64,000 nucleotides of DNA from Flavobacteriales bacterium (GTDB lineage: Bacteria > Bacteroidota > Bacteroidia > UBA10329): assembly GCA_020635535.1 (NCBI GenBank), contig JACJZP010000014.1, positions 13,815 through 77,814 on the forward strand. Direction: 5' to 3'. The notes under the pieces were generated by a model. It was not told the DNA's origin. It worked only from the letters and a program-made list of their open reading frames with translations, and searched no databases. Each line of letters starts with the position of its first letter. Position 1 is the first letter of the stretch. The translations under genes were made by a program, and so were the position numbers. Shown here in pieces: positions 26,521-35,905 of this stretch.

Positions 26521-27117
26521 CTACTTGAAGTTCTGAAACTTGCTCATCTTATTCATGTTATCAAGCTTGGTAAAATAGTTGCCCAAGTTGACCGCAACAG
26601 ACAGGCAATGTGTGAGGTAGCCATCTCCAACCACGTGGTACTGGAACATGTAACGAATAGTGAGACTTCCTTTAAAAAACCATGTTCGGGCAGAAACGGT
26701 TCCAACTGGTCCTGAACCTATACTTTCGCCAGTAATCTGGGCTCCATAACCAGCGCCAACAGACATACCGATATTTGAACGGAAATCTCGTGTTGAATAA
26801 TGACCCAAACTTGCCTCAAGAACAGCAGGAATATGACCATAGAAAAATGTCTTGTCTATCCAGCTGTCCTTAACATGAGCACCAAGGGTAAGAGGCATAG
26901 TAGCAGCCAAAGAAAAATCTGAGAACTTGTTGATGATATTGATCTGCGGATTGTAGAAAATGCCAAACGCTGGGCTCACATTCTCTCCAACATGCAGTAG
27001 ATGAACTGAAGCACCGACCGAATTCCTCCAGCGGTCTTTCAACGTCCACTTGTTATACTTCTGTGCCAAACAGGTTGTAGGCAGCAACAAAGCAATTACA
27101 ATGACAAAACGATTCAA
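26521..27117 (-). CDS. Secreted or outer-membrane beta-strand protein of unknown function
   Basis: About 198 residues from a proposed TTG start (MNRFVIVIALLLPTTCLAQ), which gives an ideal signal peptide. The frame is open to a TTG at 27162, but that adds a polar extension. There is no ATG at all in this region. The mature part has beta-strand patterns (FSLAATMPLTLGAHV, NIGMSVGAGYGAQI, LTIRYMFQYHVVG). It is 62 bases downstream of the giant T9SS protein gene on the same strand and may be a partner. No PorP/SprF signature is visible. No confident family. Confidence 0.6.
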   Translation of the reverse strand: MNRFVIVIALLLPTTCLAQKYNKWTLKDRWRNSVGASVHLLHVGENVSPAFGIFYNPQINIINKFSDFSLAATMPLTLGAHVKDSWIDKTFFYGHIPAVLEASLGHYSTRDFRSNIGMSVGAGYGAQITGESIGSGPVGTVSARTWFFKGSLTIRYMFQYHVVGDGYLTHCLSVAVNLGNYFTKLDNMNKMSKFQNFK

Positions 27118-27179
27118 AACGTTAGGTTTTTGGTCGGAAGTTGGTACGATAGAATCCACCAATTGTTACCCAAGAAGGA

Positions 27180-30100
27180 TTATCGAGTTCCCAACACTTC
27201 CAAAAACCCTGCTTCTTGTATGAACATTTCCTTATAGTCGCAGTAGTCCAAAAGGTAATAGTAAACCCCATCTTGAACTGTTCCTCCAAAAGGTTGAATA
27301 CTTCCATCCCAACCTTGGTTCTGATCTGTCCACTCGTATAGCAAACGCCCCCAACGGCTATAAATACGGCAGCGGAAGCACTTTCCTCCTTTCTGTGGAA
27401 AATAGAATACATCGTTGATGCCGTCACCGTTCGGGCTAAAGACATTTGGTGTTTCAATACCCTCACAGTCATCCATTTCAACTTGAACTGAAGCCCTTTC
27501 GCTGGTACAATAAGTACCTTTTTGTTGCACGTAATAGGTGGAATTCTGATTCAGGTTTGGAGTAATGTAGGTCGATCCGGTTTCAATGGGACTTTCCGAA
27601 TACGCATTATTGTACCAATAAATAACACCCCCTGCAGAGGCGGTCAAAATTGCATAGCCGTTGGGGCAAATGGCGGTGTCCGATGCTAAAGGGGGCGTTA
27701 GGTTGTTCTCCACCATGGTCACGTCAACCGGTTCTGAAACCTCGGTACACCCATTCTCGTCAGTAGTGGTTAAGCTGTATGATCCCGTTTCAAACACGGT
27801 CAGCTCTGTGCCTGGCGTGCCATTGGGATTCCATGTATAAGTGGACTGCCCTTCATTGGCCTGCAAGATCACCGAGTCTCCTTCGCATACGGTGGAAGAC
27901 CCTACAACCGAGATAGATGCTGTAACCTCGGAAGCGACCACATTCACCTCGGCCTCCGTTTCAATTCCACAGGAGGTTATGAAACAGGAATATGTTCCTG
28001 CCTGACTGACCGTTTGACTGATACTATTGCCGGAAAGCGGTGGCTGCCAACTGATGGTACTCCCAGGATTTGAAACAGCCGACAGATCAATCGTCTCTCC
28101 TTCGCACAGTATAGGTTCCCCAGAAGTAAGAATAAATGGGATGGCATATTGATCCACCTCGACTGAGTTGGATACTACTTCGCAATCATACTGATCGGTT
28201 CGTATGCAATAATATATGCCTGGAACATTAACAGGTACCGTACTCTCATTTCCACCTATCGGACCAGATGGCCCCTGCCATTGAAAATCACCTGTTCCAT
28301 TGCACGAGATAATCACAGAATCATTTGGACAGATCACTCCGTTTCCGGGTTGCATGGTAATGACCGGTTGCGGCTGCGCTTGGACAAATACCGAGGCCGA
28401 AGCGGAAACGGAGGCGATACATCCATACTCATTGGTATCTGACGCGTTGGTGGAAACGGTGTATGTTCCTTGCTGAAACACCCAAACACTGTCATTGGTG
28501 GAGCCTACAATTCCTGAACCTCCCCACAGGTAGTTGATGGCCTCTGTGGCCACCAGAAGAATCGAATCTCCCGGACACAGATGGGTATCTCCGATGATAC
28601 CAATATCCAAAGGGCCAAGATTGGGAAGCGGCAACAACTCAACGTATATCGAGCGACTGACCATAACCATATCGGTATCGCAATGATTGATTCGAAGTAT
28701 TGTAGCTTCAATCAGGTATTCTCCTGTTTGTTCGGGTGTAAGCGTATTAATCCAGGTTCCGCAAGATGTTTGACCTGAATAACCGACCGTGGCAGGGTTT
28801 ACATTCCAGGTAACTACCGCATCTTCAATACAGTTCAGCAATCCCGAAGGGTTCGAAATCGTATCGAAGATATGCATTGAAAAGGACTGCCCTTCACAGA
28901 ATATAAGCGAGTCATTGCCATCCATATCTGTAATACATATCATTTCCGGTACTACGGGGGGAAAAAGGCTATCTATAATAACACTCACAGAATTTTCGGA
29001 CATGCAACCATTCTGATCTGTGTAACTGAAAAAGTAATTTCCTTCTTCAGTTGCCCAGACCTCATCGGTATTTGAGGTGTTTGACCCTGACCAACCGTGT
29101 GGGTTATTCCCAAAACCGCTTGCTGTCAGTAGCACGGAATCCGGGGCACAGAGTATGATCTCCTCCGTGAAAACCTCGTCCACATTTATTCCCAACCCAT
29201 CAGAAATTAGCGGTTGATCAGGATTCGGGTTGATGACAGCATAGGCAGAATCCTCACTCACAAAGCAGCCATCGGCAGATGTTTGAGTAACAGAATAATA
29301 ACCTGATTGATTTACGCTTAACGAGGGAGCCCCGCTGCCAGTTGACCATTGATAAGTAAAACTCGGTCCGACCTGAATGGTATTTGAATAAGAACTCAAC
29401 ACCCCCTGACCGCAGAATGTGAGTGTATCAGGACATAATGAACCTCCAATGCAAACTCCAACCAAGGAACGGTCGCATCCAGAACCGGTTCTCCAGTAAT
29501 AATCATACGGTTCCCGGTCAGCATCAAAGACCTTTGCAATGACGGCATCCGTGTTTCCGCTGGAGTTGGTGGCGCGAAACCGCTTGTATTCTGAGTCGCT
29601 ACAATAAGAATTACCAGAATAAACCGGATAAGTATCGTGATCTTCAAAATCATCTGGAACCGGGAAATAGATCTGCTGTTGAAAAGTTCCTGCCACTATG
29701 GCTTCGCCCAGCTGGTCTACCGTAATGCCATTTCCAAGATCATCCTGCCGACCACCGAAAGAACGCGCCCATTGCCATTGCCCAGCTGTGCTGTATTTGG
29801 CCATGTAGATGTCCCAAAATCCGATGCTATTAAAGATTCCCTCACCATATTGGTCGGAATATGAACCCAAGCGGCACTTATAACTACCTACAATAAAAGG
29901 TGCGCCACTCTGATCAAGCGCCAAATTGCGCGAAGTGATCTCTCCATCCGAACCATCAGCTGTTGTCCAAAGCAATGAGCCGCTTGAGTTGTATTTGGCA
30001 AGGAATATTCTGTTGGTATAGGCGTGTGTGAGCGTTGTGTTCGGACTGCCGAAGAAGATGAGATTGCCCGAAAAATCGCCCGTGATATAAACGTTACTAC

Positions 30101-30977
30101 TGGCATCTACCGCAATACCATTGACAACATTAAACGCAGCCGCGCCTGCTCTTCGGAACCATTGCTCTAACCCATTCGCATTGTACTTAACCACAAAAAT
30201 GGCGTTGTACATGTTGGTTTGGTAGGTGTTATCAAATGTGATGGTATCGGTGAACTGACCCGTGACATAAACATTTCCAGAAGGGTCACACGCCACATCA
30301 ATACCTCTGTCAGTGGCGTGGGCCGAGCCTTTCTTTGCCCAAAGGAAATTACCGTTGGCATCAAGCTTAGCAGTGAATACATCGACCGACCCATTGAGAC
30401 TCGTCAACGTCTGCGAACCGAACGTTGCCGTGCCGGCAAACTCACCGGTAATAACAACATTGCCGGCATTGTCTACATTAATTGCGTTACCAATGTCAGA
30501 ACCCGAACCACCAGCACTTGCAGCCCAAACAAACGTACCTGTATTATCATACTTAGCCACAAAAATGTCTTGAACACCTGCTGAGGTAAGTGTTTGCGTG
30601 CCAAAAGTGGCCGTTCCGTAGAAATAACCCGTGATATAACTGTTTCCTGCTAAGTCTGTTTTAATGGAAAGTGCCCTATCAGATCCAGAACCTCCGGCCT
30701 TTATAGCCCAAAGAAAAAATCCGTTCGGGTCGGTCTTGCTGATAAAGACGTCCGTTACCCCAGAAGATGAAAGGTTGATGGAACCGAATGAGGCAGATCC
30801 CGTGAAATGCCCGGTGGTGTAGGTATTTCCTGAAGCATCAACTGAGATGTCTGTGGCCTCATCCGTAGTGACACCACCTGCGTGACGACCCCAATACTGG
30901 CCTTGTGCCTGCACGGTTCCCCATGCAACACCCCAGACAAATAGAAATGTAAGAAAGAAGAGTTGGAAATTCCGCAT
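27180..30977 (-). CDS. Giant secreted protein: SBBP-type beta-propeller repeats, Ig-like domains, T9SS type-B C-terminal domain
   Basis: The 1265 residues start with a signal peptide (MRNFQLFFLTFLFVWGVAWG, cleaved near TVQAQG). About seven repeats of roughly 55 residues follow (residues about 30-440). Each carries the SBBP-like pattern D.sGN.Y.TG.F.G...FG and AKYd..G...W. The centre (about 480-1150) is a string of Ig/PKD-like modules each starting with a C-x-GDSV/ICPNDSVII-type phrase. The C-terminus (from about 1175) begins TPNVFSPNGDGINDVFYFP, the gliding-motility-type CHU_C domain that marks T9SS substrates anchored at the surface. Inferred role: surface adhesin or gliding-related protein. 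Confidence 0.9.
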   Translation of the reverse strand: MRNFQLFFLTFLFVWGVAWGTVQAQGQYWGRHAGGVTTDEATDISVDASGNTYTTGHFTGSASFGSINLSSSGVTDVFISKTDPNGFFLWAIKAGGSGSDRALSIKTDLAGNSYITGYFYGTATFGTQTLTSAGVQDIFVAKYDNTGTFVWAASAGGSGSDIGNAINVDNAGNVVITGEFAGTATFGSQTLTSLNGSVDVFTAKLDANGNFLWAKKGSAHATDRGIDVACDPSGNVYVTGQFTDTITFDNTYQTNMYNAIFVVKYNANGLEQWFRRAGAAAFNVVNGIAVDASSNVYITGDFSGNLIFFGSPNTTLTHAYTNRIFLAKYNSSGSLLWTTADGSDGEITSRNLALDQSGAPFIVGSYKCRLGSYSDQYGEGIFNSIGFWDIYMAKYSTAGQWQWARSFGGRQDDLGNGITVDQLGEAIVAGTFQQQIYFPVPDDFEDHDTYPVYSGNSYCSDSEYKRFRATNSSGNTDAVIAKVFDADREPYDYYWRTGSGCDRSLVGVCIGGSLCPDTLTFCGQGVLSSYSNTIQVGPSFTYQWSTGSGAPSLSVNQSGYYSVTQTSADGCFVSEDSAYAVINPNPDQPLISDGLGINVDEVFTEEIILCAPDSVLLTASGFGNNPHGWSGSNTSNTDEVWATEEGNYFFSYTDQNGCMSENSVSVIIDSLFPPVVPEMICITDMDGNDSLIFCEGQSFSMHIFDTISNPSGLLNCIEDAVVTWNVNPATVGYSGQTSCGTWINTLTPEQTGEYLIEATILRINHCDTDMVMVSRSIYVELLPLPNLGPLDIGIIGDTHLCPGDSILLVATEAINYLWGGSGIVGSTNDSVWVFQQGTYTVSTNASDTNEYGCIASVSASASVFVQAQPQPVITMQPGNGVICPNDSVIISCNGTGDFQWQGPSGPIGGNESTVPVNVPGIYYCIRTDQYDCEVVSNSVEVDQYAIPFILTSGEPILCEGETIDLSAVSNPGSTISWQPPLSGNSISQTVSQAGTYSCFITSCGIETEAEVNVVASEVTASISVVGSSTVCEGDSVILQANEGQSTYTWNPNGTPGTELTVFETGSYSLTTTDENGCTEVSEPVDVTMVENNLTPPLASDTAICPNGYAILTASAGGVIYWYNNAYSESPIETGSTYITPNLNQNSTYYVQQKGTYCTSERASVQVEMDDCEGIETPNVFSPNGDGINDVFYFPQKGGKCFRCRIYSRWGRLLYEWTDQNQGWDGSIQPFGGTVQDGVYYYLLDYCDYKEMFIQEAGFLEVLGTR

Positions 30978-30984
30978 GCCATAA

Positions 30985-31013
30985 CAAAGTTAACCAAGCA
31001 ATCCGCCTGACAA
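30985..31013 (-). promoter_or_regulatory. Promoter of the giant T9SS protein: TTG-N18-TAACTTTG
   Basis: On the minus strand a TTG (31013-31011) is separated by 18 bases from TAACTTTG (30992-30985), matching both Bacteroidota promoter elements at normal spacing. The ATG follows seven bases after the box, so the mRNA is nearly leaderless. Confidence 0.65.
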
Positions 31014-31041
31014 GTAGTAGATGACATTGCTCTACCAATAG

Positions 31042-32022
31042 TTACAGGAACGTCTTAACTTTTCTTGCAACCGCAGGTTTCAATCGTAGCCAGATATTTG
31101 CAAAAGGCATCAAAAGGTTCTTCCAAATGGAATCGTATTGTTTCTCCTCCTGTTTTCCGATACCGAAATTGACGGAGGAAACAGATTCTGAGCGTACCAG
31201 TGTTCCGAACATCCAATCCCAAATAGCCAACTTGGAACCCAGATTCCGATTGAAATGCCTCTCATCGTCACTATGATGTATCTGATGCTGAAATGGGCTG
31301 ATCAGAATGTACTCCAACCAATTGAAGTACTTAAGCGGAATATGCGAATGCCTGAGATTGGAGCCGAAGAAGAGAAAAGCAAAACTCAGCACGTTTGCCC
31401 CAATGAGTGTTATCTCTTCTATTGGATGGGCAGACCAATAACGGAAAACACCTGTAACCAGACCAAGCACCAAAATACCCTTGACATTATTGATGATCAG
31501 CTCTACCGGGTGTATGCGATATTGGGTAACTGGGTTGAGTGTGGTTGCAGAATGATGCACTTTATGGAATTCCCAAAAGAAGGGTACATAATGCATGACG
31601 TAATGCACCACGTACGTGGAAAAGTCACTCAATACGGTGAGCACAATGGTGTATAGAACCAATGTTGCCGAGGCAGACAATCCTTGCGAAGGATAACCGA
31701 ACCATTCCGGTAGCAGTATCTCCAGCTTGTAAGAGAGATAAAACCCGAATACGAAATAGGGCCCTATCAGAAAAACCTTGAAAAATGAGTTCAGAAAGAT
31801 GAGGCTGTAGTCCACAAAGGCCGAGCGACTGAGCCATACATCTTTTCTGAATACGTAAGACCAGAAAGAACCCTGTTCATTCGATTTCCGATAAACATAG
31901 TAGGCCAATCCGAGAGAAGAAAAGAGGTAGAGCAAATGAAGCCTACTGTTTGAATCTACAACTGACTGCAATGGCAGCTTCATTGCCTCCAATACTCCGT
32001 GATATACTTCCTGAAGGGTCAT
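31042..32022 (-). CDS. Sterol desaturase / fatty acid hydroxylase family protein
   Basis: Di-iron membrane oxygenase family. The 326 residues hold several transmembrane helices and the histidine boxes HYVMH, EFHKVHHSATTLNP, LRHSHIPL and FQHQIHHSDDERHFNRN, which ligate the two irons. Members hydroxylate or desaturate lipids at the inner membrane. Substrate not known here, but carotenoids or membrane lipids are plausible. Its ATG overlaps the MscS stop (ATGA), so the two are one transcript. Confidence 0.92.
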   Translation of the reverse strand: MTLQEVYHGVLEAMKLPLQSVVDSNSRLHLLYLFSSLGLAYYVYRKSNEQGSFWSYVFRKDVWLSRSAFVDYSLIFLNSFFKVFLIGPYFVFGFYLSYKLEILLPEWFGYPSQGLSASATLVLYTIVLTVLSDFSTYVVHYVMHYVPFFWEFHKVHHSATTLNPVTQYRIHPVELIINNVKGILVLGLVTGVFRYWSAHPIEEITLIGANVLSFAFLFFGSNLRHSHIPLKYFNWLEYILISPFQHQIHHSDDERHFNRNLGSKLAIWDWMFGTLVRSESVSSVNFGIGKQEEKQYDSIWKNLLMPFANIWLRLKPAVARKVKTFL

Positions 32023-32858
32023 TTATCACGTTTGATCCAAATGTCGCGTTGCGGGAACGGAATGGTGATGTTGTTTTTACGAAACGCATCCTCAATGGCA
32101 AAACGCAGGTCGCTCTTCACAAATTCAATCTTGAACACATTGCGCGAAAAGAACAGGACCTTGAACGTGAGTTGAGAATCTCCGAAATCTGTGAAAAACA
32201 CGAATGGCTCTGGGGTTTTAACCACGTCAGGATGGTTTTTCGCACACTCAATGAGTATCTGCTCCACTTTCCGAACATCAGACCCGTAGGCAACGCCAAC
32301 CTCAACGTTGAAACGCGTTAATTTTCGATTGTGGGTCCAATTCACCACGTTGCCAGAAATGAAACGACCATTGGGAATGATCATTACAATTCCATCTCTC
32401 GTCTCAACTTCAGAAGCTCTCAATCTTATCTCTTTGACCCTGCCTACAACTCCGTCTGTTTCAATGACATCAGAAACTCGAATTGTTCCATCAAAAAGCA
32501 GGATCACACCGCTTATAAAATCCTTGAACACCTCTTGCAACCCAAGCCCTATACCTACCAAAAGTGCAGCCGAACCAGCCAGCAGAAGGGTGAGTTTGAA
32601 GCCCAATGCCTCTAATGTAAGCAGCAGAACCGCCACCCAAATGGTATATTGAACCAACTGAAAAACAGACAGCCTTCTACCTCTTTCCAACTCAGTGTAG
32701 TTGCCTCGGTCTACCATGATCTTTTTAAGCCCCTTGGTAAAGACCCATGCTATGGCTATAACAACCACAACCACAAACAACTGTAAAACAGATAAGTGAT
32801 AATCCTTGTAGACAAAAAGCTCGTGTTGCAGGAACTCCTTCATGTATGCAAATTTCAT
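32019..32858 (-). CDS. Mechanosensitive channel, MscS family
   Basis: The 279 residues show an N-terminal helix (about 22-42), two more helices and the pore-lining TM3 with LLLAGSAALLVGIGLGLQEV (about 90-109), then the conserved beta domain VSDVIETDGVVGRVKEIRLR, TRDGIVMIIPNGRFISGNVVN and a C-terminal alpha/beta part. The size is like E. coli MscS. It releases solutes during hypo-osmotic shock. It is coupled to the lipid hydroxylase gene downstream. Confidence 0.95.
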   Translation of the reverse strand: MKFAYMKEFLQHELFVYKDYHLSVLQLFVVVVVIAIAWVFTKGLKKIMVDRGNYTELERGRRLSVFQLVQYTIWVAVLLLTLEALGFKLTLLLAGSAALLVGIGLGLQEVFKDFISGVILLFDGTIRVSDVIETDGVVGRVKEIRLRASEVETRDGIVMIIPNGRFISGNVVNWTHNRKLTRFNVEVGVAYGSDVRKVEQILIECAKNHPDVVKTPEPFVFFTDFGDSQLTFKVLFFSRNVFKIEFVKSDLRFAIEDAFRKNNITIPFPQRDIWIKRDK

Positions 32859-33043
32859 ACAAAGTAAGCTGATAGTCGAATCAACTGACGGTTTATACCA
32901 TGAAAGAGGTACTGAACAAACCTGACTAAATGCAACCGATTTGGTTTCATTTTACACCGACAACTTGACCCTTAGGTATTGACAAGTTTGAAAATCTTTG
33001 TATCCTTGGAATGCTTTAAGAAAACGTTAACCAACCCCATCGA

Positions 33044-35893
33044 ATGAGAAAACTTTCTACCCTACTCGTTTTCATACTATTAACCGCCATTGCCTTTGCA
33101 CAGAATACCACCGTTACTGGTGTGATCAAGGACAAGAAGAATGGCGAAACCCTGATAGCAGCATCTGTAATTGTAAAAGGTACAACTACAGGGGTTCAAA
33201 CTGACCCAAATGGCAAATTCTCCATTGAACTTGACCTCTCAGAACCCAAAACCTTGGTGGTCTCGTACCTCGGCTATCAGGATTTTGAAATTCCGGTAAG
33301 CAAAGACAACACGAATGTTACTGTTGAAATGGAGACCGTTAACATGCTCGGGCAGGAAGTTGTGGTGTCGGGTTCTCGGGTATCGGAAACAATTATGGAG
33401 TCGAGCGCCACCATCACTAAAATGAACTCCAAGGAGGTTCAAGAGATCGCTTCAGGCGATTTCTACGGTGGTCTTAGCACATTGCAAGGGGTTGATGTAA
33501 CTACCTCCAGCCTTGGTTTTCAGGTGGTGAACATGCGTGGTTTCAACACTACCGCGCCCGTCAGAATTGTGCAATTCATTGATGGAATGGACAATCAGGC
33601 TCCTGGCTTGAACTTTCCGGTTGGTAACCTTGTGGGTGCCAACGACCTTGACCTCGAAAAAGTTGAAGTACTCAATGGCCCAGCATCAGCACTTTACGGT
33701 CCTAACGCGTTTCAAGGTGTCATCAGCATGACAACCAAGAACCCTTACGACTACCCAGGCCTCTCTGTGAAAGTAGCTGGTGGTATGCGTGATTACGCAG
33801 ATATTCAGGCACGTTATGCCAGAACCATCGGTAAGGAAAAGCGCTTTGCTTTCAAAATCTCAGGTCAGTATAAACGTGCGTTGGACTGGCGTGCCAACGA
33901 TACCAAGTATCGCCCTGTTTATGACGACCCAACAGACAGCATTGCCCCTAACCTGTATGGCGACATTGATGCCGACATTGACCTTTCTGCCATCGTAGAG
34001 CAAGCACAGACAGATCCGGACCTTTCTCAGGAGGAGCGAGATGATTTCATCAAATTGAATAACTGGCTAAGCCTTGTTTCTCCGAATGCTTATCCTGGAA
34101 CAATCAATGTTAAGGCACCGGGCTATGCTGAAAAAGACCTTGCCAATAACACCACATTTACTGGCAAACTGAGGTCATCACTTCACTACCGTTTCAAGCA
34201 AGGTATTGAAGCCTCGGTAGCTTATAATTTCGGACAAGGCTCGGCCATTTATCAAGCATCCAATCGATACAGCATCAATAACATTCAGTTTCATCAGTTG
34301 AAGGGCGAAGTGAAAGGCCGCAACTGGCTTTTCAGAGCCTACTCAACATGGGAAGATGCAGGAGATTCTTACGACATCGTTTTCACTGGTATCAACATCT
34401 CAAAAGAGGGAATTGCTGACTATGTGGGTGAGTACTTGGGCGCGTATTTCGATACGCTCCGAATCATGACACAAGATTTTGACGATGATGCCACTGCGCA
34501 AGAAGTAGCCATCGCTCATCAGCATGCACGTGATGAGGCTGATGCCAACGGTTGGATTCCAGCAGGTTCGACCAAGTTCGACTCGTTGAGAAATGAGATC
34601 ATCAACAATGCTGATCTTCAGAAGGGTTCAAAATTTACAGACAGGTCTAATCTGCAACATGTTGAAGGCCAGTACAATTTTGACTGGCCTTGGTTGGATG
34701 TGCTGGTGGGTGCCAACTTCAGACATTTTGATCCGCAATCTTTCGGAACCATCTTCTCCGATACGCTCATAAATGCGGGTGATACCCTTGCAAACGGTGC
34801 CGCAAATCTTGATGCCAAGTTTGTGAACCTCTCGGTGTGGGAAGTGGGTGGATTTATGCAGTTAAGTAAGAAGTTCTTCAATGACAACCTCAAGATCATG
34901 GCATCGGTAAGGGTGGATAAGAACATGAACTTCCCCGTTCAGTTCTCGCCTCGAGGCTCTATTATGTACAACTTCAAAGGGCATGTACTCCGTGTTTCTG
35001 GGCAGAGCGCTTTCCGTATTCCAACTCTTCAGAATCAGTACATCAACTTGGATATTGGACCACTGACCATTGCTGGCAACCTGAATGGTTGGGATAATCT
35101 ATACACATTGGAATCGGTTACTGCCTTCAACAATTTCTTGGACAGCGTTCAAACACAAGGTGTTTGGTATGACTCGGTTTATGACGATGCTGCTGGTAAA
35201 CTCAAAACATTCTCAGCCAAGAAACTGCGTCCGGAGCAGGTTAAGACCATCGAGGTCGGATACCGAGGAGTGGTGTTTAAGAAACTCTACATAGATGCCA
35301 ACTTCTACTATAACTGGTACACCGATTTCATTGGCGAGATACGCGTTGTGCAACCAGAAAACGCTTCTGTAAATGATCAGAGCGGGGTAGATCAGCTGCT
35401 ATCCTACTCGTCAACCAACGAGAGCTATATCCGCTACCAGATCCCAGTGAATGCGCAACAGCAGGTCCGCTCAATGGGAGCAACCATTGGTCTTGCATAC
35501 TACATCAACGATAAGTTTACAGCTACGCTGAATTACAACTGGGCCAAATTGGTGGATGATGATCTTGATGACCCTATCATTCCTGGTTTCAACACTCCTG
35601 AACACAAGGTTAACGTTGGCTTGAAGGGGCGAAGGGTTTGGAAAGGACTTGGCTTCTCTGCCAATTTCCAGTGGGTAGACAAATACGTTTGGAGAAGTAC
35701 TTTCGGAGACGGTATTGTACCATCGTACTCCTTCCTCGATCTACAGCTCAGCTACGAATTGCCAAAATGGTATTCTACCCTACGGTTGGGTGCCTCAAAT
35801 GTTTATAACTTGAAACGTCAAGAAGCTTTCGGTGCACCTACCATTGGCACCATGGTTTATGGCTCCATTACATTCGATATCAAAAAACTCTAA
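33044..35893 (+). CDS. TonB-dependent receptor with carboxypeptidase-regulatory N-domain
   Basis: Outer-membrane energy-coupled importer of 949 residues. It has a signal peptide ending AIAFAQ, a CarboxypepD_reg-like domain (about 21-105, TGVIKDKKNGETLIAASVIV), a plug domain (about 112-225, with NMRGFNTTAPVRIVQFIDG and ASALYGPNAFQGVISM), and a barrel ending in VYGSITFDIKKL. No susD gene follows; instead a secreted hydrolase starts 12 bases downstream. It is clearly paralogous to the receptor at 49435. Inferred: imports the product of that hydrolase. An AATCTTTG at 32993 is a one-mismatch -7 box. Confidence 0.93.
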   Translation: MRKLSTLLVFILLTAIAFAQNTTVTGVIKDKKNGETLIAASVIVKGTTTGVQTDPNGKFSIELDLSEPKTLVVSYLGYQDFEIPVSKDNTNVTVEMETVNMLGQEVVVSGSRVSETIMESSATITKMNSKEVQEIASGDFYGGLSTLQGVDVTTSSLGFQVVNMRGFNTTAPVRIVQFIDGMDNQAPGLNFPVGNLVGANDLDLEKVEVLNGPASALYGPNAFQGVISMTTKNPYDYPGLSVKVAGGMRDYADIQARYARTIGKEKRFAFKISGQYKRALDWRANDTKYRPVYDDPTDSIAPNLYGDIDADIDLSAIVEQAQTDPDLSQEERDDFIKLNNWLSLVSPNAYPGTINVKAPGYAEKDLANNTTFTGKLRSSLHYRFKQGIEASVAYNFGQGSAIYQASNRYSINNIQFHQLKGEVKGRNWLFRAYSTWEDAGDSYDIVFTGINISKEGIADYVGEYLGAYFDTLRIMTQDFDDDATAQEVAIAHQHARDEADANGWIPAGSTKFDSLRNEIINNADLQKGSKFTDRSNLQHVEGQYNFDWPWLDVLVGANFRHFDPQSFGTIFSDTLINAGDTLANGAANLDAKFVNLSVWEVGGFMQLSKKFFNDNLKIMASVRVDKNMNFPVQFSPRGSIMYNFKGHVLRVSGQSAFRIPTLQNQYINLDIGPLTIAGNLNGWDNLYTLESVTAFNNFLDSVQTQGVWYDSVYDDAAGKLKTFSAKKLRPEQVKTIEVGYRGVVFKKLYIDANFYYNWYTDFIGEIRVVQPENASVNDQSGVDQLLSYSSTNESYIRYQIPVNAQQQVRSMGATIGLAYYINDKFTATLNYNWAKLVDDDLDDPIIPGFNTPEHKVNVGLKGRRVWKGLGFSANFQWVDKYVWRSTFGDGIVPSYSFLDLQLSYELPKWYSTLRLGASNVYNLKRQEAFGAPTIGTMVYGSITFDIKKL

Positions 35894-35905
35894 CCCCCAA
35901 TTACC

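Noticed and set aside
26521..27162. PorP/SprF-family partner of the type-B T9SS protein
   Set aside because: Position fits, but the N-terminal asparagine/proline motif and other PorP/SprF features are not visible.
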